From the NCBI GenBank assembly GCA_947623745.1, contig CANQHN010000019.1:1-55762 (forward strand): a DNA stretch of 55,762 nucleotides, given 5' to 3'. Below, one piece after another: positions 32,184 to 40,615 of this stretch. The position numbers and the translations under genes are program-made. A model generated the notes under the pieces. It did no database searches. It saw only the letters and a program-made list of their open reading frames with translations, and was not told the DNA's origin. The DNA comes from an uncultured Oscillospiraceae bacterium (GTDB taxonomy: Bacteria; Bacillota; Clostridia; Oscillospirales; Oscillospiraceae). How positions within the stretch are numbered: position 1 is the first letter of the stretch; each line of letters opens with the position of its first letter.

Positions 32184-34258
32184 AAATTGAGTTTCCGGAT
32201 GAACTGCTCGCTCATCAGTGGGAGGCCATTGATTGGGACGCTGCGGAAAAAAAGCTGGCGGCCTGGCAAGAGGAGCTCACCATCGCCGCCTTTGCCAATG
32301 ATCAAAAACGTATCGTTGAAATCCAGAAGCGCATCGTGCGAGACTTGGACATCAAGTGCCTGGCGGTAGACCATGTGGTCAAATCCACCTCCAGCCCCGG
32401 GGTGGATGGAGAGTGCTGGCGGACGGCGGCTGACTGTATGCGGGCGGCCATGTCCCTCACCTCAAAGGGCTACCATGCGTCGCCGCTCAAACAGATACTC
32501 CTGATAGCAAAGAACACGGGGAAGGAGCGGCGGGCTGGGCTGCCAACATATCGGGATCGGGCCATGAATGTCCTCTACGGTTATTCCCTGATTCCTGTCG
32601 CCGAGGCCCATGCGGAGCGGAAGTCCTTCGCCTTTCGTAAAGGACGCTCTCCCAAAGACGCTCAGGCGTATATCCTTGAAAGCCTGAAAGGGAACGATGC
32701 GCCTACAATCGCCGTTGTGGCTGACATCAAAGCGTATTATGCCTCCATCCATCACTCTTGGCTCCTGGCCCATGTCCCGATGGACAAGCGCGTCCTGAAA
32801 GAGTTCCTCACGGCCGGGATCGTTTTCTCTGGGGAGCTGTTCCCGCCAGAGGAGGACGGTATCTCCGAGGGCTCCAACCTGTCCCCGTATCTGGGGAACT
32901 TTGTTCTGGACGGCCTCCAGAAATATATCTATCGGGGACTGCATCATACCGAACACCCCGTCGATTACGCAAACGGGAACCTCATAAGATTTGCTGACGA
33001 TATTTTTATCAATGCCCGCTCCAAAGAGGATGCGGAGCGGATCGTTGAACTGCTGGTGGATTTCCTGGCGGAGCGTGGATGTACCCTGTCCGAAGAAAAA
33101 ACGGTGATCGCATCTGTGGATGAAGGATTCACCTTCCTGGGCAAAACATATATCCGCAAAGGTCAGTACATCTATGTTTATCCGACGGAGCATAAGATTG
33201 AAAGATTTATTGCGGATATAACTACAGCCATAAAAACCAACCGAAAGTCACAGCGGGATATGATTACGCTCATAAACAGTAAGCTGCGGGGCTGGGGGAA
33301 CTACTACCGTGACTGCGATGCTGCCGAAGCCTTCAAAAGAATTGATGTGGCGGTCCAGACGGCGCTCCTTGAGGCCGCGCTTGCCAAGCATCCCCGATTG
33401 GCCAAGGCGAAGGTCATCTCAAAATACTGGTATAAGGAACCGAGTGGGAGACATGTCTATGCTCTGCCGGAAGATCGAAGTGTGCGGGTGATTTTTCTCG
33501 CCGATGCGTTGCTGATTCAGCACAACAAGATCAAAACCAACGCCAATCCGTTCATAGACACCGATTACATGGAATCTCGAACGCATGAGCGTGAGATCGC
33601 CAATGTCAGCGGTCCATATCGGGCGATATGGGATCGGCAGGGCGGCCGGTGCCTGTATTGCGGCCGGCCGATCCTGGTAGACCAGCCTCGGACCGTTGTA
33701 CCGCTGTCCCTCAGCCGACCGCCAAGTGTAAAAAACTCCGCCTACATCCATAAGATCTGCAAACAAAATGAACTGCAGGTGATATATACCACGCAGGATG
33801 TAGATGCCATGAGGCCCTATGATATCATGCTGGCCCTGGAGGGGGTGGTTTCCGCCCGGCCCCAAGGCGGCAAAAGAGTAAAAAAAGATATACCTCCGAA
33901 TTGGAGGCATATCGGTTTGAAGCGATACTTGGCGAAATGCAGTGCGGCCTCCGTTACCCTGACATTTAAGGAAATTGAGAAACTGGACGGCCGCCCCCTT
34001 CCGAAATCTGCGCGGGTCAACAGTGACTGGTGGTATCCACGGCAGAACTGCAACACTGTAGCAGAGGCGTGGCTGACGGAAGGATACTCTCTTGGCCGAC
34101 TTGATTTGGCCCGGGAAAAGATCACGCTATCGCGGGATGAATCCGGCATGACGAAGCTGGTCGTGCCAAAGCAGCTCACCACTGGGAAATTACCAATCAA
34201 CGCCATTTATGAATTGGAACAGCACATGGATTATATCATCAAGAAATATGGATTATAG
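32180..34258 (+). CDS. Stand-alone group II-like reverse transcriptase with HNH-like and DUF7662-like ends
   Basis: 692 residues. RT motifs are complete: SPGVDG (72-77), GLPTYRDRAMNVL (120-132), SFAFRKGRS (149-157), catalytic Asp182 in VADIKAYYASI, EGSNLSPYLGN (230-240), FADD (271-274, in place of the usual YADD), SEEK (304-307) and FLGK. A maturase-type segment, INSKLRGWGNYYR (365-377), follows. Residues 487-530 keep CLYC but lack the HH of an active HNH site. Residues 578-652 (YLAKCS...VTLTFKEIE...LPKSAR...WW) resemble DUF7662. No intron domain V was found around the gene. Coupled to an ExoIII-like nuclease, it may be a domesticated RT for repair, defence or retrotransposition. Confidence 0.85.
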   Translation: MKIEFPDELLAHQWEAIDWDAAEKKLAAWQEELTIAAFANDQKRIVEIQKRIVRDLDIKCLAVDHVVKSTSSPGVDGECWRTAADCMRAAMSLTSKGYHASPLKQILLIAKNTGKERRAGLPTYRDRAMNVLYGYSLIPVAEAHAERKSFAFRKGRSPKDAQAYILESLKGNDAPTIAVVADIKAYYASIHHSWLLAHVPMDKRVLKEFLTAGIVFSGELFPPEEDGISEGSNLSPYLGNFVLDGLQKYIYRGLHHTEHPVDYANGNLIRFADDIFINARSKEDAERIVELLVDFLAERGCTLSEEKTVIASVDEGFTFLGKTYIRKGQYIYVYPTEHKIERFIADITTAIKTNRKSQRDMITLINSKLRGWGNYYRDCDAAEAFKRIDVAVQTALLEAALAKHPRLAKAKVISKYWYKEPSGRHVYALPEDRSVRVIFLADALLIQHNKIKTNANPFIDTDYMESRTHEREIANVSGPYRAIWDRQGGRCLYCGRPILVDQPRTVVPLSLSRPPSVKNSAYIHKICKQNELQVIYTTQDVDAMRPYDIMLALEGVVSARPQGGKRVKKDIPPNWRHIGLKRYLAKCSAASVTLTFKEIEKLDGRPLPKSARVNSDWWYPRQNCNTVAEAWLTEGYSLGRLDLAREKITLSRDESGMTKLVVPKQLTTGKLPINAIYELEQHMDYIIKKYGL

Positions 34259-34336
34259 GGCTTCCGTCCGGCAGGTTCTAACGTATATATCTGCGTTGTA
34301 TGCCACGTATTGGAACTATGGCACACCATAAAAGAG

Positions 34337-34372
34337 CTATCCCCAGGAGCCCATGCGGGCCTCTGGGGATAG
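34337..34372. terminator. Strong hairpin between convergent genes
   Basis: CTATCCCCAGGAGC (34337-34350) pairs with GCCTCTGGGGATAG (34359-34372). A short T-rich tail follows on each side. It separates the RT gene from the minus-strand gene at 34387. Confidence 0.65.
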
Positions 34373-34386
34373 GTTTGTCATGTGGG

Positions 34387-35007
34387 TCAAGTATGAAGGC
34401 CGTAATATGCTTTTTTCATGTCATCCTGCATATGGAGGATCACGCCTCCTACGATTCCGGGCTTTCCGCGGCATACCTCACGGAAGAGAAAGCTGTATGG
34501 CACGAAGTCTCGGTAAAAGCCGATTTCATCCGCATCCGTCCACTGAAAGTGGTCACGGAGAAAACGCACTAACTTCTTCCGTACTTGGCGATTCTCAACG
34601 CATTTATGGAGTCCGGCGGTATCGTAAAACACCAGCTTGGGCCTCCGGGTATCAATAACTGATAACGCCGCCCATTGAGAAGGGCCTCCTTCCTGCTGGC
34701 TTTCCCGGACAAATCTCATAAACTCGTCATAGGGAAGCGTTACTGTTTCCTCATAGCCAACGAGCTGCTTGAACATTTCAGAGCGGAGCCAGGCAAACTC
34801 AATGGTGACTGTTTCAGCCAGAGAATTACGGCGGAAGACGGCAAAACAGTGGATATCTCGGGCAATGACCGCCCCCTCGGCCTCCAGCTTTTCCAGTTGG
34901 CTGCGTGTTACAAGAAATGTTCTTGGAGATCTGCGCCTGAAGCTGACCGTGCGGAACCCAATACAGTATTCGCTTGCCGTCAGTTTTACAAGTGTTCTAT
35001 TGCTCAT
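34387..35007 (-). CDS. Unknown 206-residue protein
   Basis: From ATG 35007 (AAGGGAG 9 bases upstream); the frame further upstream overlaps another gene. Basic and aromatic, with TVTIEFAWLRSEMFKQLVGYEETVTLPYDEF and a charged C-terminal half. No domain recognised. Transcribed with the 35045 gene, 37 bp apart, and separated from the rest of the minus arm by the IS110 element. Confidence 0.6.
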   Translation of the reverse strand: MSNRTLVKLTASEYCIGFRTVSFRRRSPRTFLVTRSQLEKLEAEGAVIARDIHCFAVFRRNSLAETVTIEFAWLRSEMFKQLVGYEETVTLPYDEFMRFVRESQQEGGPSQWAALSVIDTRRPKLVFYDTAGLHKCVENRQVRKKLVRFLRDHFQWTDADEIGFYRDFVPYSFLFREVCRGKPGIVGGVILHMQDDMKKAYYGLHT

Positions 35008-35044
35008 GTATAACACTCCCTTACATGGTATATCTGTGGGTTGC

Positions 35045-35311
35045 TCATATCTCAATTTCAGAGATATGCCATGTGCAGTTGTCGTGGTTCTTGTTTTGGC
35101 ACCAGGCATCATCTGCGGATAGTCCTGTGTCGCCCTGGGAAATACCATACCTGCAGTCTGCCGCAAACTCCTCCTCCGTGGTGTCGAGGGTTTCAAAAAG
35201 GCGTTCTTTCATTTCCGCGTAGGCTTCCTCATAGGTGTCAAACACAGCCGGTTCATTGATATCCGGCTCAACGTATTCCATGAGGATATGTTTTGTATTT
35301 GGCTTTTTCAT
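35045..35311 (-). CDS. Small acidic unknown protein
   Basis: 88 residues, ATG 35311. Acidic, with VFDTYEEAYAEMKERLFE and a Cys/His/Trp-rich end (WCQNKNHDNCTWHI). A TATAAT-like sequence for it falls inside the left repeat of the IS110 element, so the insertion may supply its promoter. Confidence 0.55.
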   Translation of the reverse strand: MKKPNTKHILMEYVEPDINEPAVFDTYEEAYAEMKERLFETLDTTEEEFAADCRYGISQGDTGLSADDAWCQNKNHDNCTWHISEIEI

Positions 35312-35323
35312 TTCTATAATTCG

Positions 35324-35497
35324 CCTTGTATTATAGAGTAGTAGTTTTTAATGACCCTCTCCAAGGTCATGTGCTACACTGTAAGGGATGCTGTGGATTG
35401 GTATAAGCCCCCTTGTATTATAGAGTAGTAGTTTTTAATGACCCTCTCCAAGGTCATGTGCTACACTGTAAGGGATGCTGTGGATTGGTATAAGCCC
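35324..35497. repeat. 87-bp perfect tandem duplication at the IS110 left end
   Basis: 35324-35410 and 35411-35497 are two identical adjacent copies. The unit contains ATGACC-N8-GGTCAT as a small hairpin, and several TATTATAG-like elements. It lies 155 bp before the transposase start, in the region where IS110-family elements carry a noncoding end that can encode the bridge RNA. Confidence 0.85.
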
Positions 35498-35651
35498 CCT
35501 ACCGCAAGACGGTTCCAGAAAGGTTCCAACCACAGTCCCTTGCAGATTTGTTGATCAGTTAAATACCGCCAGACGGTTTATGTGGAACAAGGCTACAAGG
35601 CAAGGTGTTCTGTGGATGCAGCATCACAAATCTACCGCCGGAGGTTTTACT

Positions 35652-36827
35652 ATGGTTTCTGTTGGTATCGATGTCTCGAAGGACAAGCACGACTGCTTCA
35701 TCATTAACTCTGAGGGAGCAGTCCTGGCAGAGGTGTTCACCATCCCCAATAACCTGGATGGATTCAACACCCTGCTGGACAGGATCCGCTCCTGCACCAC
35801 GCCCCAGGACAGCATAAAAGTAGGACTTGAGGCAACCGGGCATTACAGCTGCAATCTCCTCGGGTTCCTTCTTGACAACGGTCTGGCCACCTATGTCTTG
35901 AATCCCTTGCGCACGAACCTTTACCGGAAAAGCCTCAGCCTCAGGAAGACCAAGACGGACCGGGTGGATGCGCGGACGATCGCGGCGATGCTTCTGTCCG
36001 ATGTGAGCCTCAAGCCCTACACAGACACATCATACCACAACGAGGAACTAAAGTCACTAACCAGATACCGTTTCGACAAGGTAAAGGAGCGGGCAAAACT
36101 CAAAACATCTGTTTCCAGACTGGTGTGTATCTTGTTTCCCGAACTGGAAAAACTGGTACCTACCCTTCACATGGCCTCCGTCTATGCCCTGCTGTCTGAG
36201 TTTCCCGGGGCCGGACAGATTGCCGCCGCACATTTGACCCGGCTGAAGGCTTTGCTGGACAGCGCCTCTAAAGGCCACTACAAGCGGGATATGGCAGTGG
36301 AGATCCGGAACGCCGCCAGGCAGTCCATAGGCTCCAGGATGCCCGCAAAGTCTCTGGAGTTGCAGCATACCATCCGGCTCATCCGGGAGCTGGACGCTGA
36401 AATCGATGAGATTGAATCCGCTATTCAGGCTATCATGGATGAGCTGCAATCTCCCATCACTACTATTCCGGGGATAGGGTTCCGTATGGGTGCCATGATC
36501 CTCGCAGAAGTTGGTGACTTTACTCGCTTTGATTCCCCAGACAAGCTGTTGGCCTACGCCGGGATGTCCCCTTCCACCTACCAGTCCGGACAGCTCATAA
36601 ACTGCTACCCACACATGGAGAAGCGCGGCTCCAGGTACCTTCGCTACGCCCTTTACAACGCCGCCAAGTATGTTTGTCTCTGGGACCCTGCCTTTGCTGC
36701 TTACCTCGCTAAAAAGCGGGCCGAGGGCAAGCACTACAACGTTGCCCTATCCCATGCCGCCAAGAAGCTGGTGCGGCTTATCTTTGCGTTGGAGAAATCC
36801 AGGCAGCCATATCGCCTGGCGGCCTGA
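35652..36827 (+). CDS. IS110-family transposase/recombinase
   Basis: 391 residues from ATG 35652 with GGAGG 8 bases upstream. N-terminal RuvC-like DEDD domain: Asp7 (VGIDVSKDK), Glu60 (VGLEATGHY), and Asp103/Asp106 in KTKTDRVDARTIA. C-terminal Tnp domain: TTIPGIGFRMGAMILAEVGDF and AYAGMSPSTYQSGQ with the conserved Ser near 312. These are the two catalytic parts of the bridge-RNA-guided recombinase. The length is typical and there is no frameshift, so the copy may be active. Confidence 0.9.
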   Translation: MVSVGIDVSKDKHDCFIINSEGAVLAEVFTIPNNLDGFNTLLDRIRSCTTPQDSIKVGLEATGHYSCNLLGFLLDNGLATYVLNPLRTNLYRKSLSLRKTKTDRVDARTIAAMLLSDVSLKPYTDTSYHNEELKSLTRYRFDKVKERAKLKTSVSRLVCILFPELEKLVPTLHMASVYALLSEFPGAGQIAAAHLTRLKALLDSASKGHYKRDMAVEIRNAARQSIGSRMPAKSLELQHTIRLIRELDAEIDEIESAIQAIMDELQSPITTIPGIGFRMGAMILAEVGDFTRFDSPDKLLAYAGMSPSTYQSGQLINCYPHMEKRGSRYLRYALYNAAKYVCLWDPAFAAYLAKKRAEGKHYNVALSHAAKKLVRLIFALEKSRQPYRLAA

Positions 36828-37023
36828 TGTTCCCTCGATAGCCATTCGGGGCCTTTACGGGCCTCTGCTTTGCTATACCTTTTTCCAACCGCCTGCCTTT
36901 TCACATCTCCCTCATTTTGGGGGTTGACTTTTAATAGTTAATCTTTCTGCGAACGGCACCGACAGGGTTATGAAACGAGTGGTGCCAAACGCTAAAGTAT
37001 TTGCTGCTCCTTCCAAAGTTCTG

Positions 37024-37062
37024 TGGTGGGAGGAAGCGCAAAGCCTCCTCCCACCGCTGTAT
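37024..37062 (-). other. GC-rich hairpin after the ligase gene
   Basis: GGTGGGAGGA pairs with TCCTCCCACC around a short loop (37024-37062), right behind the ligA stop. It lacks a long T tract, so it may stabilise the mRNA end or terminate weakly. Confidence 0.5.
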
Positions 37063-39054
37063 TCACGCAACGCCGGCCATGCGGTAGAACTCCGCAGGTG
37101 ACAGAACACGGACACCGAGCGCCCTGGCCTTGTCCAGCTTACTACCTGCGTTTTCACCGCAAACGAGATAGTTGGTCTTCTTGCTCACCGAACTGCCGGC
37201 GTGGGCACCCAAGGATTCAATCAGCGCGTTGATCTCATCCCTGGTATACGGCTCCACTTTCCCGGTCACAACGATGGTACTGCCAGCGAAGGGACTATCC
37301 TTTGGCGCCGACGCTGCGGCAGACTCCGGCACCTGAATGGACACCAACGTCCTAAGCTCCTCCCAGATGTACCAGTTGTCCTCCACCTTGAACCAGGCAT
37401 AGATATTGTCGTTCAGAGTCTTCCCGAAATCGGGCAGTGTTGTAAAATCGTAGCCGCTGAGGATGGCGTCCTCAAACTCCTCCAGACTGCTGTGAAACTC
37501 CCTGGCGAGGGTCCGGCTGGCAGTGTTGCCGATCATGGGGATATCCATAGCAATCAGATACCGCTCAAAGGTGGTGTTCCGGCTGGCCTGGATTGCAGCC
37601 CAGAGATTCTGCCAGGACTTCTCACCAAAGCCGTCCATCTGAACGATCTCGCTCCGATGCTGGTCCAGCCGGTAGATGTCCATATAGCTGTGCAGCCAGC
37701 CCCGGCCAATCAACTTTTCCAGTGTCGTTTCCGATAGACCGGCGATGTCCATGGCCTTATCGCCAACGAAATGGGCGAACTGGCGCAGCCGCCGGGTCTC
37801 GCAGGCAGCGTTATCGCAGAACAAGGCTTTCGTGCCGTCGGGGCTGACATGGATTCGGGTCGGCTCACCGCAACAGGGACACTGGCCGGGGATGACGCAT
37901 CCCAAATCGAAAGCGCCCCGGTCCAGATTTTCTTCGATGTGCGGAATGATCTGGTTCCGCTTGGACACCAGCACCCGGTTCTCCGGCATCAGCTCCAGCC
38001 CTTCAATGAAGGAGAGGTTGTGGAGGCTGGCCCGGGACACCTGGCAGCCATCAATCTCCACCGTGTCGAAGACGGCCACCGGTGCGATCTCCCCGGAGCG
38101 GGTAGGCGTCCACTCGATTTCCCGGAGTACCGTTTCAAAGAGGTCCGGCTCAAATTTGAACGCAACGCCGTCCTTGAAATGGTGGCCTGTGCGGCCGCGG
38201 GTTTTTGAGAACGCGACATCGTTATACGAAATAACAATGCCATCAATGGGGACGTCACAGCTCTCGGCATACTTGCGGAGTGCCTTGATGGCTGCGTCCA
38301 CCTCCTCCAATTTCAGGGTCGATTTACTGACCATGTACTTGCAGAACTGGAAGCCCAGCATCCGCAGGCAGCTCAGCTTTTGGGATTTGGTCCCATACTG
38401 TTCCAAACCCTCCAAGACACTGAACGGCATGAATGTGAGCCTGCGGTCTTTGCTCACGGCACTGTTCAGCAGGCGAATGGAGCCCGCAGCCAGGTTCCGG
38501 CCGTTTTTGGGCTTCTCCTCAGACTCCGGCAGGGCGGCCACGATAGCCTGAAAGTCAGACGGACGGATGAACGCCTCGCCGGTGACTACCAGACGGTCCC
38601 GATAAGGGATTGTTTCCGGGATGCCAGTGATACCCCGTACATTGTGCGTAACTACCTCGCCCTCACTTCCGTCGCCGCGGGTAGCGGCCTCCGTCAGAGT
38701 ACCGTTCTCATAGGTCAGCTTGACGGTGAGGCCGTCCAGCTTCAGCATGAGCATGACCTGGTTGTCTCCGGCGAAGGACACCACATCCTCAACGCGCTTG
38801 ACCTTTTCCAGCGACAGCAGAGGGATCTTGTGGGTGGTCTTCTGCAGTGCGCTGACCGCCGGGTAGCCCACCGTCTGCGTTGGCGAATTCGCCATGCGGA
38901 TGCCCGTAGTATCTTCCAGCGCCTTCAGCTCATCAAAAAGCCTGTCATAGACTTCATCCGCCACGGTCGGGGCATTGAGATTGTAATACTCGTGCCGGTA
39001 GCGGTTGAGCTGCGCCGTCAATGCGGCGATTCTTTCATACGGTTTTTGTTCCAT
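37063..39054 (-). CDS. ligA: NAD-dependent DNA ligase
   Basis: 663 residues from ATG 39054 (GGAGGAGG 9 bases upstream), close to the usual length of about 670. Adenylation domain with active Lys105 in LMLKLDGLTV; zinc finger CPCCGEP...FCDNAACETR in the middle; helix-hairpin-helix region; C-terminal BRCT domain starting at SPFAGSTIVVTGKVEPYTRDEINALIESLGA. It seals nicks using NAD+. A complete ligase on a mobile element suggests replication or recombination independent of the host enzyme. Start overlaps the stop of the upstream gene by one base. Confidence 0.95.
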   Translation of the reverse strand: MEQKPYERIAALTAQLNRYRHEYYNLNAPTVADEVYDRLFDELKALEDTTGIRMANSPTQTVGYPAVSALQKTTHKIPLLSLEKVKRVEDVVSFAGDNQVMLMLKLDGLTVKLTYENGTLTEAATRGDGSEGEVVTHNVRGITGIPETIPYRDRLVVTGEAFIRPSDFQAIVAALPESEEKPKNGRNLAAGSIRLLNSAVSKDRRLTFMPFSVLEGLEQYGTKSQKLSCLRMLGFQFCKYMVSKSTLKLEEVDAAIKALRKYAESCDVPIDGIVISYNDVAFSKTRGRTGHHFKDGVAFKFEPDLFETVLREIEWTPTRSGEIAPVAVFDTVEIDGCQVSRASLHNLSFIEGLELMPENRVLVSKRNQIIPHIEENLDRGAFDLGCVIPGQCPCCGEPTRIHVSPDGTKALFCDNAACETRRLRQFAHFVGDKAMDIAGLSETTLEKLIGRGWLHSYMDIYRLDQHRSEIVQMDGFGEKSWQNLWAAIQASRNTTFERYLIAMDIPMIGNTASRTLAREFHSSLEEFEDAILSGYDFTTLPDFGKTLNDNIYAWFKVEDNWYIWEELRTLVSIQVPESAAASAPKDSPFAGSTIVVTGKVEPYTRDEINALIESLGAHAGSSVSKKTNYLVCGENAGSKLDKARALGVRVLSPAEFYRMAGVA

Positions 39055-39374
39055 TACGAATCCTCCTCCATAATGCGGAACGACATGAGCAGATTCTGCT
39101 CCGTATGTTCCTGACCTTCTCCATACGCAGAACACAGGCCGTCGTGGAACTCCCAGCAGGAAGCCTTGCCCCACCAGAGGGCAAAGCCCTTCCCACCGTT
39201 GGCCCGGCTGACCAAATGTTCCGGCTGACCATCCACCACGCTGTAAAAGCAGGCGGTATTCGCCAGCGTTACCCGGCGGAGCTGACCAATGTACTCAGTG
39301 CGGCAGTGTCCGATGATTTCAAAGCGCGTACCGCACCTGAGTTCCCTTTTTAACTGATTCAGATTTCGCACCAT
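39054..39374 (-). CDS. Unknown 106-residue protein upstream of ligA
   Basis: ATG 39374 with AAAGGAG 10 bases upstream; TAATG overlap with ligA shows translational coupling. Possible beta-rich fold (FEIIGHCRTEYIGQLRRVTLANTACFYSVV) followed by a Gly/Trp-rich part. No family recognised. Confidence 0.6.
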   Translation of the reverse strand: MVRNLNQLKRELRCGTRFEIIGHCRTEYIGQLRRVTLANTACFYSVVDGQPEHLVSRANGGKGFALWWGKASCWEFHDGLCSAYGEGQEHTEQNLLMSFRIMEEDS

Positions 39375-39377
39375 CGT

Positions 39378-39581
39378 TCAGATACTCCTTTTCACGGCGT
39401 ATTTGCCGAAATTCAGCTCACGAATGATGCCGCTGATTTTGCCATCGTCATCCCAGGCCGCGGCAAGGACCGCTCTGCTGGGGCCGGCGCCAACATGGAC
39501 GGCCACTCTGCCTCCAAAAAGCTGCATCGAGACCTCCGGGCGCTGTGCGCACACGATGGCCAGGTTTCCAAGTTGCTTCAT
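39378..39581 (-). CDS. Small unknown protein
   Basis: 67 residues; ATG 39581 preceded by AAGGAGG. Appears beta-rich and compact, ending GIIRELNFGKYAVKRSI. Lies 3 bp before the next gene of the minus arm. No family recognised. Confidence 0.55.
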   Translation of the reverse strand: MKQLGNLAIVCAQRPEVSMQLFGGRVAVHVGAGPSRAVLAAAWDDDGKISGIIRELNFGKYAVKRSI

Positions 39582-39601
39582 AGATGACCTCCTTGAAAGT
39601 G

Positions 39602-39633
39602 GTCCGGGGCATGAGTTTTCTCATGCCCCGGAC
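39602..39633 (-). other. 14-bp perfect hairpin without T tract
   Basis: GTCCGGGGCATGAG (39602-39615) pairs perfectly with CTCATGCCCCGGAC (39620-39633) around TTTT. No T run follows on the minus strand, so it is more likely an mRNA-processing or stability element than a terminator. Confidence 0.6.
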
Positions 39634-39667
39634 TGTGTGATTTGATAGACACGGTGAGGCCGCACCA

Positions 39668-39928
39668 TCAGACTTCCATATAGACCTGCTCCTCGGGGTA
39701 TTTCCCCTTTGGCTTCACGCAATACAGCCGGTGGGACAGAAACGCTTCCTGCTTACTCAGCAAAAAGAGCTTGTCCGCTGTCTGGATGGCTTCCACCGCA
39801 CTCGGATACTCCTTGTGCCAGCCGACGGTGAGCAGATGGGGCTGGCTGATAGGATTGCTCATCATACAATGGATCTCGTCTCGGCCCTCAATCAATTTGA
39901 GCGCCTGTTCTACAGTGATCTGTTTCAT
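39668..39928 (-). CDS. Small unknown protein
   Basis: 86 residues from ATG 39928 with AGGAGG 8 bases upstream. Helix KQITVEQALKLIEGRDEIH followed by a beta-type region. No family recognised; the ribosome site overlaps the end region of the preceding sigma-like gene. Confidence 0.55.
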   Translation of the reverse strand: MKQITVEQALKLIEGRDEIHCMMSNPISQPHLLTVGWHKEYPSAVEAIQTADKLFLLSKQEAFLSHRLYCVKPKGKYPEEQVYMEV

Positions 39929-39939
39929 GTCCAGCCCTC

Positions 39940-40287
39940 CTATGCGGCAATCCGCCGTTCCCAATAGGGGTCGCTCTCCGCCAGGGAATCCATAGAAACT
40001 ACGGCGTCGTACAGCTGATAGGGCGCGTTGGTGAATCCATACTTTGCCTGCGGGCTGCTGCAGGAGAGCAACTCGTATTTCAGCCGATCAAAGATGTACT
40101 GTTTCAGGGTAGGACCCTTGGCCTGGTCGTACCGCTCCACAGCACGAATCAGCCGGAGCGCCAGGGATTGGTACACATCCTCCCGGTCCAGGTGGGCGGC
40201 AACGACCAGCGTTTCATTCTGCCAAATCACGCTGTCGATACACCAAAGGTATTCTTCTACAAGGGCGTTGCGCTTGGTTACGGTCAT
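39940..40287 (-). CDS. Sigma-70 region-2-like small protein
   Basis: 115 residues; ATG 40287 behind AGGAGG. LVEEYLWCIDSVIW, REDVYQSLALRLIRAVERYDQAKGPTLKQYIFDRLKYELL is the pattern of sigma-70 region 2 (core-binding and -10 recognition), but no region 4 follows. It may be a divided sigma factor whose DNA-binding half is elsewhere, or a transcription regulator derived from one. The plus arm also encodes a sigma-like protein, so each arm has one. Confidence 0.65.
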   Translation of the reverse strand: MTVTKRNALVEEYLWCIDSVIWQNETLVVAAHLDREDVYQSLALRLIRAVERYDQAKGPTLKQYIFDRLKYELLSCSSPQAKYGFTNAPYQLYDAVVSMDSLAESDPYWERRIAA

Positions 40288-40385
40288 TTCAAAAACCTCC
40301 TATACTAAGCCATGAGCCTCAAACTGGCCCAAGGCTCGACTATTTTTGAGCTACAATTATTTCAGGGGGAAGGTTTATATACCTT

Positions 40386-40544
40386 CTAGTTGTCCGTCGG
40401 AGAGAAATTCGATACTACGCTTTTACACGCCAACACAGCTCTTTTATAAACGTCCCGCTCTTTCTGCTTTAACGACTTGAATTTGATATTTTCGATTAAA
40501 TGATCCAGGTCGTTTTGAATTTTTTGATACTCATTTTTCGTCAT
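40386..40544 (-). CDS. Very small charged protein (52 residues)
   Basis: ATG 40544 preceded by AAGGAAG; stop TAG at 40386-40388. Lys/Asp/Glu-rich helix with two short hydrophobic patches, ending in a Ser-rich tail. It lies between the PcfJ-like gene and the sigma-like gene in the same direction. No family recognised. Confidence 0.5.
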   Translation of the reverse strand: MTKNEYQKIQNDLDHLIENIKFKSLKQKERDVYKRAVLACKSVVSNFSPTDN

Positions 40545-40574
40545 TGGCAACAACTTCCTTTACATAGAAAGCAG

Positions 40575-40602
40575 GGGCAGGGTGGAGTGACCCACCCTGC
40601 CT
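40575..40602 (-). other. Hairpin after the PcfJ-like gene
   Basis: GGCAGGGTGG and CCACCCTGCC form a 10-bp stem with a 6-base loop; the T tract is poor. Third strong hairpin of this kind in the minus arm. Confidence 0.5.
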
Positions 40603-40615
40603 ATCTTGCTTGAGG

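Larger units (their letters stand above)
35324..36940 (+). mobile_element. IS110-family insertion sequence
   Basis: Contains one recombinase gene and noncoding ends of about 150-330 bp (left) and about 110 bp (right). IS110 elements have no clear terminal inverted repeats, so the exact ends are uncertain: the left end may be at the first or second 87-bp copy, the right end near GGGGGTTGACTTTTAATAG (about 36919-36937). The right end carries a TTGAC -35-like box that could form a promoter with the left end in a circular intermediate, as known for this family. Confidence 0.75.

Noticed and set aside
34259-34336. Possible intron domain V after the second RT
   Set aside because: No AGC-containing hairpin with the domain V pattern; the following hairpin is a terminator-like stem.
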